The notes: generated by a model from the letters alone, not told the origin. DNA of 64,000 nucleotides from Asterias amurensis (GCF_032118995.1 NC_092665.1:6071501-6135500), one strand, 5' to 3'; positions 9,813 through 20,200 are shown, numbered from the stretch's first letter. Numbers and translations are program-made.

Positions 9813-10118
9813 TTGTGTATACACAGAAGATTGGTCATCCTATGTGACATAACAGAGATTCAACGTAAACGCGCAGAAAGCAGTGTATGTTCTGTCACAG
9901 AGAGTTGTTCGTGTACAAAACACTATGTTGATGAACAAAATCCTTCAAATAAATCTACTGTTGTGCCACAGAGCTTCTACATTTTAGCCAACATCAATTA
10001 CAGTGGATTGTGCTGTGAAGGTACAGTACACATCACAGGAGATTCTGATGTTGATGCACAGTGGAAAATCACAGTTGAATCTTCTGTAGACAAAAGTAGC
10101 CTCCGTAATGCCAATTGA
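9813..10118 (+). other. Unrecognised 101-codon plus-strand ORF opposite the Gag 3' end
   Basis: The frame is open from a possible acceptor (TATACACAG at about 9827) to TGA at 10116-10118. It encodes a Ser/Thr/Cys-rich peptide (SSVCSVTESCSCTKHYVDE, later NYSGLCCEGTVHITGD). It overlaps the end of the minus-strand Gag frame. Composition is protein-like, but I recognise no domain and there is no sister copy to test conservation. It could be a fragment of another gene or part of the repeat. Confidence 0.25.
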
Positions 10119-11597
10119 CAAAACAAACTACTGTAAATTAACAACATTTTTTTTAACAGTACTTGATCAATGTTTTGTCCAATACAGCATGCTCCTGGCA
10201 ATGATACTTTGTTAACAACCATACAAGCAACAGTTTCAGTTTTCTCTTGATGGTCCTTAGTTTTACAAGAACAACCTTGACAAGTAGACAAGTGGGGCTG
10301 GGTTTCAAAGCAACCAGAGTTTGAGCTTTGCGGTGAGGCATCTGTTTCATTACCTGGATATGTTACCATAGAAGCAAGTTGATTTTTGTTACTATAGCAA
10401 TTTTTGGCAATATGGCCAGGTCTGTGACAGTTGAAACATGTGCGGGGGGCACTGTTGTTAACTGACGTGTATCTACAATCTTTTGCCATATGACCATGTT
10501 TATGACAGATATAGCAAGTAACCAAAGGTTTGTATGAAGAAACATTTGATGATGACCCCTGTGGAACTACGTGTGATTGTACAGTTCTAGGTTCTATCCT
10601 CTTAGTCATTGTATCACTTCTCTGATTTGGATTACGAGAAGTAACAGGGTTCCCAAACATACCACCACGAGCTTCAAGATATTGTTCGGCAATAGTAGCC
10701 ATAGTGGCAATGGTTTTAGGCTGTCGTTCTTTAAGAAAAAGAGCTAACTCACGACTACATCCAGCTGTAAACTGTTCTCGGAGCAGGAGATCACACACAC
10801 CCTCAAAGGTTTTCTCTGCCTCTGCTAGGTCGATCCATCGAAGTAGGTAGTTCGCCAGTCGTGTGGCAAACTGAAGTCCGCTCTCTCCCCCTTCTGGTTT
10901 GGCTGTTCGAAGTTTCAAGCGGAACCCATCTGCTGTAAGCTGGAACCGTTTCAACAATGATGACTTCAGCTTCTGGTAATTGCTTGCTTCATCTGTGGGT
11001 AGTCTAGAATAAACTTCAAGAGCTTTTCCTGTTAACAATGCACTCAAATTAATAGCCCAATCTTCTTGACACCAGTCTTGACTAGTTGCATATCTTTCAT
11101 ATCGTTTCAAATATGCGTCTAAATCATCTTTGCTGTCATTAAAGGTTGGCAATTTAGGAGTTCTTGCTTTTTGTCTACTAACACCATTTTCTACAGACGA
11201 TTTGCTTTGACCTTGTTCTTTTACTTGAGCCCTAACTTTCTCAAATTGTATCTTTGTGTCCAAAATCTGTTGGTCTTGCCTACGAATTTCCAATATGTGG
11301 GCCCTCTCTTCTCTAGCTAGTTTATCTTTCCATTTCTTATTCTCATTCTCTCTCTCTTTTGCCTCATTCTCACGCTTTTGCACAAAGTCCATCAACTCTT
11401 TACCACTCAACCCGAAACTCTTGCCAGCCTCAATTAGTGTGCAGATGTCCATTTCAATTTTTGTCGCTAGCAAAAAGCATAATAAAGCAGCCAATAACAA
11501 ACAGATCCCTGGTAATCTATAAATCGGTCTATTCACTTTCCATTCATTTCCTGAGTTTACATACTTGGCATGTTCGTTTTCATTTCCCGGACAAGCC
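9998..11597 (-). mobile_element. Fossil Ty3/gypsy (Gmr1-like) Gag region, joined to an ALP exon
   Basis: A long Gag frame is recognisable. It starts MDICTLIEAGKSFGLSGKEL, continues through a Glu/Lys-rich coiled coil and a capsid with the SCAN-like motifs NLSALLTGKALEVYSRL and LLKRFQLTADGFR, and has two CCHC zinc knuckles (CYICHKHGHMAKDC, CFNCHRPGHIAKNC). Just inside the junction is GGGGCTTGTCCGGGAA, which resembles a tRNA-Pro primer-binding site. The element is broken: no LTRs and no protease or pol were found. By family knowledge, vertebrate SCAN domains derive from this type of Gag. Age: it is absent from units B and C, so it is likely younger than, or unrelated to, their shared structure. 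The left boundary is uncertain. Confidence 0.85.
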
Positions 11598-11706
11598 CCG
11601 TGAAAAAGATGTGACATTGGTCCATTGGCGTAAATAGTGACGTCCTCTCCACCATGAGTCTCTGAATCAATTGGGACAAGCGCTGGATGGTGAAAATCGG
11701 CAGCCT
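11598..11706 (-). pseudogene. ALP: ALP last exon of unit A, truncated and continuous with Gag
   Basis: The acceptor TTTGTGCAG is at 11707. The exon encodes ...HHPALVPIDSETHGGEDVTIYANGPMSHLFHG, with the conserved THGGED (Zn-ligand His) and GPMSHLFHG motifs. In B the exon continues with HEQHYIAHVVRYASGLNC and a hydrophobic tail. In A homology stops after CACGG (about 11598) and the frame stays open into the retroelement leader and Gag, giving one 580-codon frame (9998-11740). Confidence 0.85.
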
Positions 11707-12446
11707 CTGCACAAACAAATAATAAAACAATGTTTATCACAATACAAGTAAAATAATTGTTTACACAAGTTAATGATTAACTCTATGAAATGGCAAAGGG
11801 GCACTTTCCCTTGGCAAAATCGTGGTTGCAAAAACTTCCCTGTAACTTTGCCAAGTGACATGTTTAAGATTTAAAATATTTCAAAAAGTCTGCATATACT
11901 CGGATTTAATTTTACTGAGTGGTGTACCTGAGTGGTACAAACCAATACTCAAAGTAATCAATTGAAGCTTTACCTGTCTTGGTATCCGTCAGATTCCGTC
12001 TCGAACCAGTACTTTTGAAGCTGTTTAACTCCTCAATTCCTCCAGGGCCGTTTGCATATGAGAGTGTTGTAAATGGCAAACCGTCATTCATCAGACCTTG
12101 ACATTTATGCAAAACCATTTTGTTGTAATTAGAATTTAAATATGAATGGTTTGACGATGAATCACCATTCACTTATAGAAAACTGAGAAACTTGCACAAC
12201 TTGTTAACATTACTTACTGGTCAGAATTCAGTCTGCATTCGGGTAACTTAACGGAGTTTACTTTTTGTTTCAAAACATAATAAAGCTGCAGTCTATACAA
12301 ACAGTTGGATTTATCGAGAGATATCGCCCTTTGAAAAAAAGGGGAAGTAAATAAATAATAATAGTTAGAAACAGTCTCTCTTTAAATTCATTGTATACTA
12401 TTTTGCATACAAATGATATTTTGAAAGATATAGCTTTTAATTGTTC

Positions 12447-13573
12447 AAAGACACTGGCACTATTGGTAATTGTCAAAGACATAAAAATATCAAACGTCGA
12501 AGTTGCGAGATAATAATGAAAGAAAAACACCCTTGTCACACGAAAGTTGTGTGCTTTTAGATGCTTGGTTTATATACATCAAACTCTAAGTCTGAGGTCT
12601 AGAAATCAAATTCGTGAAAAATTATTTCTTTCTCGAAAACTACGTTACTTCAGAGGGAGCCGTTTCTCACAATGTTTTACACTATCAACAGCTCTCCATT
12701 ACTCGTTACCAAGTAAGGTTTTATGCTAATAATTATTTTGAGTAATTACCAATAACAATAACATAACATAACAATTAATATTTGTATGGCGCTATTCCAT
12801 CAAGATCATAGCGCACTAGAAAGAAATTAACTTGGAAAAAGGTGAGTCTTAAGGACTTTACGAAAAGCAGACAGAGTATTGGATTCCCTAATGGCAGTTG
12901 GGAGATTGTTCCAAATCATGGGCCCAGCCACACTGAAAGCCTTCTGACCTAAAACTTTGTTTGCTCGGGGAACATTCAAGCGAGTGATGTCAAGTGTGGA
13001 CCGAAGAAATCGTGGAGGAGTGTAATGTGACAGTTAAGTGGTAATAATGAGGTGTAGTTTTGTTAAAGCATAAAAACGAGAAGAGCAATCTTAAAATGGA
13101 TTCGTTCTCTAATTGGTAGCCAATGAAGTTCCCTATGTGATGGGGTAATAACATGTTCTCTCAAGGGTGTGAAATATATTAAACGACATGCACTATTTTG
13201 TAATTTTTGAACTCTGTCCAATTCATATGACGTTGCACCAAATAACAGGAGATTGCCATAGTCAATACGAGAGAGGACTAAAGCTCTGACAATATGATGG
13301 AGAGTATCCTTATCCAGGTACCGTTTGATTCTCCTTAAGTTACGTAATTGAAAATTTGTTGATTGGCAGAGGCTAGAAACTTGCTTGCTTATTGTCAAAT
13401 GCGAATCAAATTTTATTCCTGACAGAATCAGTAGGGTCAATCGATGTATCACCCATATGCAAAGATATCTTCGGCAGTTTCTTAAGTTTATGGGGAGTAC
13501 CAAGCATAATGAACTCAGTTTTATTTCCATTGAGCTTAAGCTTGTTAGAAGTCATAGTGTCCACTGCCTTTAA
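12447..13573. mobile_element. TTAA MITE interrupted by a LINE, unit A
   Basis: The MITE occupies 12447-12752 and resumes at about 13554 with ATAGTGTCCACTGCCTTTAA. Between them is a LINE tail. The same nested arrangement at 37485-38620 shows that both insertions are older than the A/B duplication. It sits in the ALP intron between E8 and E9. Confidence 0.85.
12753..13553 (-). mobile_element. CR1/L2-like LINE 3' fragment, unit A
   Basis: The minus strand encodes the end of a reverse-transcriptase ORF: ALVLSRIDYGNLLLFGA, then LQNSACRLI, then LHWLPIRERIHFKIALL, then the typical KAFSVAGPMIWNNLPTAIR and FRKVLKTHLF (the last part in shifted frames). The 3' end has an AT-rich short-repeat tail (TAACA units on the plus strand). 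It is 5'-truncated. The B copy (37792-38601) keeps a longer open frame. Confidence 0.85.
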
Positions 13574-13598
13574 AGTTATATTTGTGGATGAAACTTAC

Positions 13599-13799
13599 CT
13601 CCTCTGCCGAGTATTGGACTACCACGATCAGCTGCTCCTCCTATAGAGAGTACATGGCTATGGTCGGCAGTTACAATAAATAAAGTCTCCATTTCATTGG
13701 TCATTGACATCGCCTTGGCTACAGCCTTATCCATTGCAATGGTATCATGCAGGGCGTGGTAGGCTAACCCGTCATGATGCGCATGGTCAATTCGGCCAC
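13599..13799 (-). pseudogene. ALP: ALP exon 8 (metal-site exon), unit A
   Basis: The 201-base exon has acceptor GAAG at 13800-13803 and donor GTAAG. It encodes GRIDHAHHDGLAYHV...METLFIVTADHSHVLSIGG...SPILGRG. It carries the Asp/His Zn and Mg ligands of RIDHxHH and TADHSHV, all intact. The E7 end (...FFLMVEG) joins it exactly in frame at VEG|GRIDH, as in vertebrate ALPs. Confidence 0.9.
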
Positions 13800-13908
13800 C
13801 TTCGTGTATAAAACCAAGTTAGTATGATTTATTTGTGTTTGAATTATTGAAATTTGATGAAAAATCTGGTAGTGTGTGTCTTGTTCGTGAAGATTGTTGT
13901 ATACCTTT

Positions 13909-14243
13909 ATCACGCTGTCACCACCTTGGTCATGTTCCCTGTTTCCATAATTACAGTAATGAATGATATTATTCATTGCGCAAACATGGCACGAGGCTAT
14001 TATTTCGTCCAGCCTCAGTTTGGTTACGATAAGTTGGAATGGAGTGAAATCAAGATGGCCACACCGTGATAAAGGTCTATAATCACGCTGTCACCATCTC
14101 GGTCACGTTCCCTGTTTCCATAACAGTAATGAATGCTTATATTCATTGCGCAAACATGGCACCAGACTATTATTTCGTCCAGCCTCAGTTTGGTTACAAT
14201 GAGTTTGAATGGAGTAAAATCAAGATGGCCACACCGTGATAAA
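13909..14243. mobile_element. Two adjacent copies of a TTTATCACGGTGTGG MITE, unit A
   Basis: Copy 1 (13909-14063) and copy 2 (14080-14243) each begin near ATCACGCTGTCACC and end in GGCCACACCGTGATAAAG, and both contain GTTCCCTGTTTCCATAA and CCAGCCTCAGTTTGGTTAC. Unit B has only one copy (38954-39120). A tandem duplication or a second insertion occurred in A, or a loss in B. Confidence 0.75.
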
Positions 14244-14654
14244 GCAACATCATAGACGGAGTTTTTGTCAACCAAGATTTTAAAACTAGGAAAAGACATG
14301 AATACAAAGATAAACGTTGGCCCTAGTTTGTAAGAATGTTCGTTTGCAACCAATTGGGATGTATTCATTTTTAATTACAAGTTTGCAGCAATGTCTACTT
14401 TGGTGACAAAATCTAGTAGGTCGGTTGATGTTTTGCTATTATTCGGTCGTCCATGCCAACCTGCGTGGTTTAGTTATCAACAATGAAAATACATACAATC
14501 TGTGACTGAACAATGGCATCAAAGAGACAATGCAAATACTCCATAAAACGAGGTTTCAGATTGTCAATGATTTTCTTAGCCACATAAGTAAGAGGTAGGG
14601 CCTAACGATAACCTCTTGTGAAACAGCAGCAATGACACAAAGGGCTCATGTAGT

Positions 14655-15086
14655 CTTGTCCAAGGCTCTTTACGCAAGCACCGACCCGCTCTGAATTCAC
14701 GAACTGCATAGATACTATACTGCACGGTATATAACAGTACTTAATACCGTGAGGTCGAAGCATGGTTTTTCGAGGTTGTTGTACCTCATACAACGAGGCT
14801 GAAACTAGACTCTATGGCTGAGTTCGTGCGGTGTGTTCTTGGATGCTCATGAACAAGTATGGTTAGCTGTTCTTGTTTCATCCGCTCAAACGACGATTAA
14901 ATAGAGCGCCACAAAAAGTGATTGGGTCTGGTCATGTGACTACGCAGTAGGTCAGTCAATATAGGCTTTTTTTTTTTTTAAATTGGAAACTTTGAAAAAA
15001 GTATTGTTATGTGCCGTGCGGTGTAGTATCTATGCAGTTCGTGAATTCATAGCGGACCGGTGCTAGCGTAAAGAGCCTTTGACAAG
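14655..15086. mobile_element. Long-TIR MITE (about 70-bp arms), unit A
   Basis: The left arm CTTGTCCAAGGCTCTTTACG...GATACTATACTGCACGG pairs with the right arm CCGTGCGGTGTAGTATC...CGTAAAGAGCCTTTGACAAG. Counterpart in B at 39536-39971. It lies in the ALP intron between E7 and E8, so it cannot have disrupted coding sequence. Confidence 0.8.
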
Positions 15087-15556
15087 GCTAGGGCTCATGA
15101 AACCAATTAACCAACACTCTACAAACCTGTATGTTGTAATAATAACTTACCCTCAACCATAAGGAAGAACCCGTCTTTGTCCTTCTGAAGTATCTCAATG
15201 GCCTTTTCTACCATCTCAGACAATGAGGGCTCAACCCCTACGTCATTCATTCGGTTACCTTCAAATTGCATATGACTGGGCTCAAACAAACCTGAAAGGT
15301 AAGCTAAGTTAATTCAACTGTCAAATAAAAGTTTCTATATTAAATCGTCCTGGTAAGTTTTAAGTTCAAACCTACGCCTTTTCATTTTTCCGTGAATAAA
15401 TCAGATAGTCAAAGGTTTCCTCCCTCCCTATGTCTGCTTCCTTATAAGACGGACACGTAATATTATTGTGATATAATAAACAAAAAACTGAGTGCAAACA
15501 AAGTAATGTAATGCTGTACAACCAATAACTTTAGGTTTGCTTGAATATAAAACGTG

Positions 15557-16163
15557 TTAAATACACTGGAGACCTTTGGTAACTGTCAAAGACCAGTCTT
15601 CACTTGGTATATCTCAACATATGCATCAAATATTACAAACATGGAGCGCGTTTTGGCGACCCTAACCAGAAACATGTTTGAGCTTTGGTTATTGGTCGAG
15701 CGTGTTCGGTTGAACCGCTGTTCCGACCAAACCGTAATCGACTTGTTGGCTCGGTTAGGCTTGGTTTTAAGATGGCGGACTCTAAAAACTAACGGAAAAC
15801 GTACTGAAATTCTTTTAAAAATGAAATACTTTGAAGCATAACAATTAAATAATGTTGATAAAATTACAAAGACTAAGTTCCATTCCTCGATAATAAAATC
15901 ACGGCAATATATTTTGAGACAATAAATTTCCAAGAGATATACCTACGTCATGAACTGTTTCTGGTTACCGACCCGTTTTCGCGTAGCTCTCTGAAATTTT
16001 TTCGGTCAGTGAATTTGACGTCAGCAACTTGTTTCTGGTCGGGGTCGCCAAAACACGCTCCTGTTAAAATTTGAGCTCAATTGGTCGTCGAATTTGCGAG
16101 ATAATAATGAAAGAAAAAACACCCATGTCACACGAAGTTGTGTGCTTTCAGATGCTTGAATTC
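15557..16163. mobile_element. TTAA MITE carrying a second inserted transposon, unit A
   Basis: The left half of the MITE (15557-15642) and its continuation (from about 16063: GTTAAAATTTGAGCTCAATT) are split by a roughly 420-bp element with inverted ends GGAGCGCGTTTTGGCGACCC and GGGTCGCCAAAACACGCTCC. The right end of the MITE is missing after 16163. Unit B has the same nest (40403-41009). Confidence 0.8.
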
Positions 16164-16403
16164 TGGATCAACGGCACCTAGCCTAAAGCCCAAGCCAAAT
16201 AAGTGACACAATCTTCGATACCAAAATGAAACCCTCTATAAGCCCACATCCTGGACCTATCTACATGAACATTTAGCCCAAGATTTATGCGGCGTAAAGG
16301 TTGTAGGCACAACCATGTTCCGAACGACATGCCTTGGTTATGGCTGTGCCATACAGACGATAGATTGTACTTGTTCAAACTGGTACATAAAACATCAACT
16401 CAC

Positions 16404-16504
16404 CTAAAAGGTTGTCAGTTTCAAGCGGATTGACGTCTTTAAATTGTTCCGAATTCCACACGTACTTGCTGTTTTTATATTGTCTTTACCTGCTTGCCAT
16501 TCGT
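16404..16504 (-). pseudogene. ALP: ALP exon 6 with shared frameshift, unit A
   Basis: The exon starts with DEWQAGKDN in the frame entering from E5 and ends with SKYVWNSEQFKDVNPLETDNLLG in the frame leaving to E7. The two frames differ: the exon is 101 bases where 102 are needed. The conserved motif YVWN and the continuation G|LFEP into E7 identify it. The same length occurs in B (41251-41351), so the lesion predates the duplication. An error at the A5 run in both copies is the alternative. Confidence 0.8.
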
Positions 16505-16639
16505 CTTAAACAAAACATAATATTGTAAAACAACTAGTGAAACAAATAATTGCTTGATTGTTATAGTTCTACAAGAACACAACATTTTAAAATAACATAA
16601 ACAGACAAGAATAATTAAAGGTGAATAGATTCATTACCA

Positions 16640-17024
16640 TTAAAGACACTGGACTATATTGGTAATTGTCAAAGACCAGTCTTCTCACTTGGTGTATATC
16701 AACATTATGCATAAAATAACAAACCTATGAAAATTTGAACTCAATTTGTCGGCGAAGTTGCGAGATAATGATGAGAGAAAAAAACACCCTTGTCATACGA
16801 AATTGTGCGCTTTCAGATGCTTAATTTGGGGCCCTCAAAATCTAATTATGAGGTCTTGAAATCAAATTCGTGGAAAACTACTTCTTTCTCGAAAACTACG
16901 TTACTTCAGAGGGAGCCGCTTCTCAAAATGTTTTATACTATCAACCTCTCCCCATTACTCGTTACCAAGTAAGGTATGCTAATAATTATTTTGAGTAATA
17001 ACCAATAGTGTCCACTGCATATAA
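16640..17024. mobile_element. Full-length TTAA MITE, unit A
   Basis: It starts TTAAAGACACTGGACTATATT and ends ATAGTGTCCACTGC, with the family's internal text (AGTTGCGAGATAATGATGA, CGAAAACTACGTTACTTCAGA, ATTACTCGTTACCAAGTAAGG). The counterpart in B is 41486-41867. Confidence 0.85.
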
Positions 17025-17063
17025 ATAAGTTCGTCTGGATTGTTGATGATCATGAACAAAAAA

Positions 17064-17211
17064 ATTCGTTTTTACAAATCCAAAATTATGTATGATGTTA
17101 CTAAACATATAATTGACAAAGCTCCTAGCTTAGGAGTAAAACGTAACTACTAGTACTAAATTATATTTAAAGTATACATCATACATAATTTTGGATTTGT
17201 AAAAACGAATC
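17064..17211. repeat. Hairpin MITE with about 40-bp perfect arms, unit A
   Basis: TTCGTTTTTACAAATCCAAA...ATGTATGATGT pairs with ACATCATACAT...TTGGATTTGTAAAAACGAA. The loop is about 70 bp. The counterpart in B is 41896-42039. Confidence 0.8.
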
Positions 17212-17326
17212 TTTTATTTCAGATTCATTACCACTTTATATTCAAGTACATTCCTCCTATCTTCTATAACTACGCACCATGCTGTCTCTATGGTAATGTC
17301 AGCGCCTTGCGGCTCATGGACAGTTA

Positions 17327-17600
17327 TCGATTCACCATTATCGACTTACCAATATTGATTTACCATTGTCGTTTCAATATTATCTTTTCCCATTATCGAT
17401 TCTCCATTACTGATTCACAGTTATCTTTTTACGACTATCGGTTCACCAATTATTGATCCACAAATATTATCGAATCACCATTATCGATTCACCAACATCG
17501 AATAGTCGTTATTGATTTACAAATATCGATTCACCAATATCGACTAATAATTATCGATCAACCATTTTTGATTCACCATTATCAATTCAGCATTAATGAT
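17327..17600. repeat. Degenerate ATTATCGATTCACC minisatellite, unit A
   Basis: There are more than a dozen imperfect copies of a roughly 18-20 bp phrase built on TTATCGATTCACCA / CAATATCGA. The counterpart in B (42151-42425) has similar length but different point changes. It lies in the ALP intron between E5 and E6. Confidence 0.75.
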
Positions 17601-17944
17601 TTCAGTAGCTCGGTTTCTATGGAATCTGGATGGGATTAGAAGCTGTTAAAGCAAAATGGTGCAATAGTCATCAATAATTGGGTTTAAGTTTGATCAGGTT
17701 TACATACCGATGAGATTTCCATCATTTCTAGATCCAGCTTTAAAAGAATCTTTAGGATACTCTGGGTCGGCAGCTTCTCTCGGTAACATTTTCATCCTTT
17801 CCCCACCCATTATAACCTGGCATAGATTAATGAAGAAGTATAGTATAAAAATGACCGCACCAAAAGTTGGTGGTACATTCGAGTTCATTTTTTTTGGTCG
17901 GCATACAGCAATGAATAGCAGGAAGGGTATTCTAGGAAGCTGCA

Positions 17945-19560
17945 GGGGCCTTATTCATGAAGCCCTCGTAAATCGGTCACTTACGTGGCTCTAAGTATTA
18001 GTAAGACTTTAGTAAGCCCTTACGTGTTATTCACGAAGCCTTCTTACCGCTTTACTACCGCGTTACTTACTAAACCTCTCGTAACTACTTCTTAAGCGGG
18101 AACGCGCTTGAGCTGAACAGTCATGGATTTGTTATGTAATTCACTGGAGCGTGATCTCATTGTCCAGAACGAGTATTTATACAGTGACTGGACTGGCTTC
18201 AGTCATTTAGAAGATATTTGTCACCCTGCAAACATGGAGAGCCAGACTAAAGAAAGGAGGAAGACCGTTCAACGCGAGGAGGAGGCAAAGGGGTATTGGA
18301 AGGCGAAGTTTCTCGCCTGCTGAGATAGTGAAGTTAGTTGACCTTGTTGCATTGAATTGGTAGGTGCTTAACAACAAATTTTCAGATGTTGTAACGCTGA
18401 AGAGAAAGACCGACACCTTTGCAAATCGTGGAGAATCAACTGTGTTGGAAAAAGCCTCCGAAATACCAAAGTGGTTCATCACAAATGGGATGACATTCAG
18501 AGATTTCGCAAGCTTTCACACGACGCAAACATGCAATGAGAGTACAATATGTAGTTGGTTACCCCTAAACTAAAAATATAAAATAAACAAATAAACGAAG
18601 TAAATAAAGTAAATGAAGCAAATACTACAAAGCAACTCGTTCGCACCTTTGTAACCTCCCGACTTGACATGAGAAACTATCTCCTCTATGGACTGCCTAA
18701 TAATCAATTTACCGCTTGTCTCGCCTTCCAAATATTGCCGTCAGAATTGTAACTCGGTCCAACACTAGAGTCACATCACACCTATCCTACAAGATCTACA
18801 TTGGCTACCCATTAAGGATAGAATCATCTTCAAAATCCTTGTGTATGTCTATCGCTTATATCAAAAGGCACTTTATCACCATATCTCTCAGAAGGACTCC
18901 AACCCCCATATATACTTCCAACCGCCAGTCTATACGCGATCTAATAACAAACATCTTTAAGGAAACCCCTGACCATAACATCATGGGGTGAAAGATCAAT
19001 TACTTCTGCTGCTCCTTCATTATGGAACGACTTGCCGGATCACGTTAAACTCTCTCCTAGCTTTGTTCACAACTTCCCTCAAGCCTCATCTAATGAGGAC
19101 TTCATAACTTTTTCCCGTTTATTGTGTCACTGCGCCATGAGCATATTTAGATGGATACCCACGCATTATAAATGTCCACTATTATTACTATTAACTTAAT
19201 AAATAAACATAAATAATTATTTAATGATAAAATTAAATAACAAAATCACGAAAAATTTACTAAAAAGTGGGAAAAAATAGGTCAGTAAATTCTCAAAAAA
19301 ATTGGGAAAGTTTGAGAATATGTCGCAAGGATTGTAGAACATATTAAAAGTTGTTGTAATTGACATAAAGCTCAATTCGCCCGAAAATGTTGGCCAGGAA
19401 TGTTGAAAAAGGGCTTAAGAAAACGCTACGAAGCCGAAAACACCCCACGTAGCATTAGTAAGGACTTACGCACTCGATTGAAGTTACGAGTGCTTCGTGA
19501 ATAAGACGCAACTCGCTAAGAACGAACTAGTAACACGTAAGTGCTTACTAATTTAACATA
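17945..19560 (+). mobile_element. Decayed Harbinger-type element with a LINE inside, unit A only
   Basis: Foldback ends CCTTATTCATGAAGCCCTCG and CGAGTGCTTCGTGAATAAGA bracket about 1.6 kb absent from unit B (B reads on from GGTATTCTAGGAATCTGC). At 18300-18440 a plus-strand frame, broken by one TAG, reads RSFSPAEIVKLVDLVALNW then VLNNKFSDVVTLKRKTDTF. This is the first helices of a Myb/SANT-like protein of the type found in PIF/Harbinger transposons. No transposase was seen. The insertion lies in the ALP intron between E4 and E5. Confidence 0.6.
18640..19190 (+). mobile_element. CR1/L2-like LINE 3' fragment within the Harbinger-type element
   Basis: In shifting plus frames it reads LLYGLPNNQ, then RIVTRS, then HWLPIKDRIIFKILVYVYR, then WGERSITSAAPSLWNDLPDHVKL, the standard tail of CR1/L2-clade reverse transcriptase ORFs. 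It is heavily decayed by indels. Because it lies between the foldback ends, it either inserted into that element or was carried by it. Confidence 0.75.
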
Positions 19561-19737
19561 TATTATGTTCTATATCGAATGCTTCCAGCTACCTGTTTCA
19601 TTGCCGGTCAGTTTGTGAGATATTTTGATTCAAAAACCAAAATAACCCATGATATTGATGAGGGTGGCGAATAATCAAGCGGTACATTCAGAATAGTGAA
19701 CGCAAACACTGGTTTGTGTCAATGTTGCAGATTGCAC

Positions 19738-19891
19738 CTGTGTATCTTGTCCGAGTGTTATGAGTTGCTGAGCGATGTCAATGCAACCGATGTCAGTTTC
19801 CTTCTGCGGTATATCAGAGTCACACTCCCAGTCTCGATGGGGCGAATGTGCGTAAAGTGCGGCAGGGGTAGCGTGTGTCACACGGGCAGTG
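19738..19891 (-). pseudogene. ALP: ALP exon 4, 5'-truncated, unit A
   Basis: It encodes TARVTHATPAALYAHSPHRDWECDSDIPQ...GCIDIAQQLITLGQDTQ. In B the exon (43085-43260) begins 22 bases earlier with GKATGFVSTARV. A lacks those bases, and the deletion created a new CAG just before CACTGCC. The conserved RVTHATP and the HSPHRDW motif (Mg ligand region) remain. Confidence 0.85.
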
Positions 19892-20063
19892 CTGAAGAAA
19901 GCACACAAAGCAACGAAAATCTAAGTAAATAACTAGCATTTATTAGCTATTATATTCGATCGATACAATTTCAAGAACACAATAATAAAATTATTACAAA
20001 ACACTTGACAACAAATCAATGAAAGTAAATCATAATAATTATACACATATTGACTGGCAATGA

Positions 20064-20200
20064 GGTAATTGTACGTCTACCCCCGAGGGACTTTGAGTGA
20101 CCAGAAGAGGGACCTATTTCCCGGGCTGAAAGCCAAGGGAAATAGGCCCCTCTTCTGGTCACTAACAGGCCCGAGGGGAATAGACGTACACTAGTTACCG
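20064..20200. repeat. Long hairpin GTAATTGTACGTCTACCCCCG, unit A
   Basis: The arms CGTCTACCCCCGAGGG...AGAAGAGGGACCTATTTCCC and GGGAAATAGGCCCCTCTTCT...CCGAGGGGAATAGACG pair over about 60 bp. In B (43431-43530) one arm is largely deleted, which shows the instability of such structures. Confidence 0.8.
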
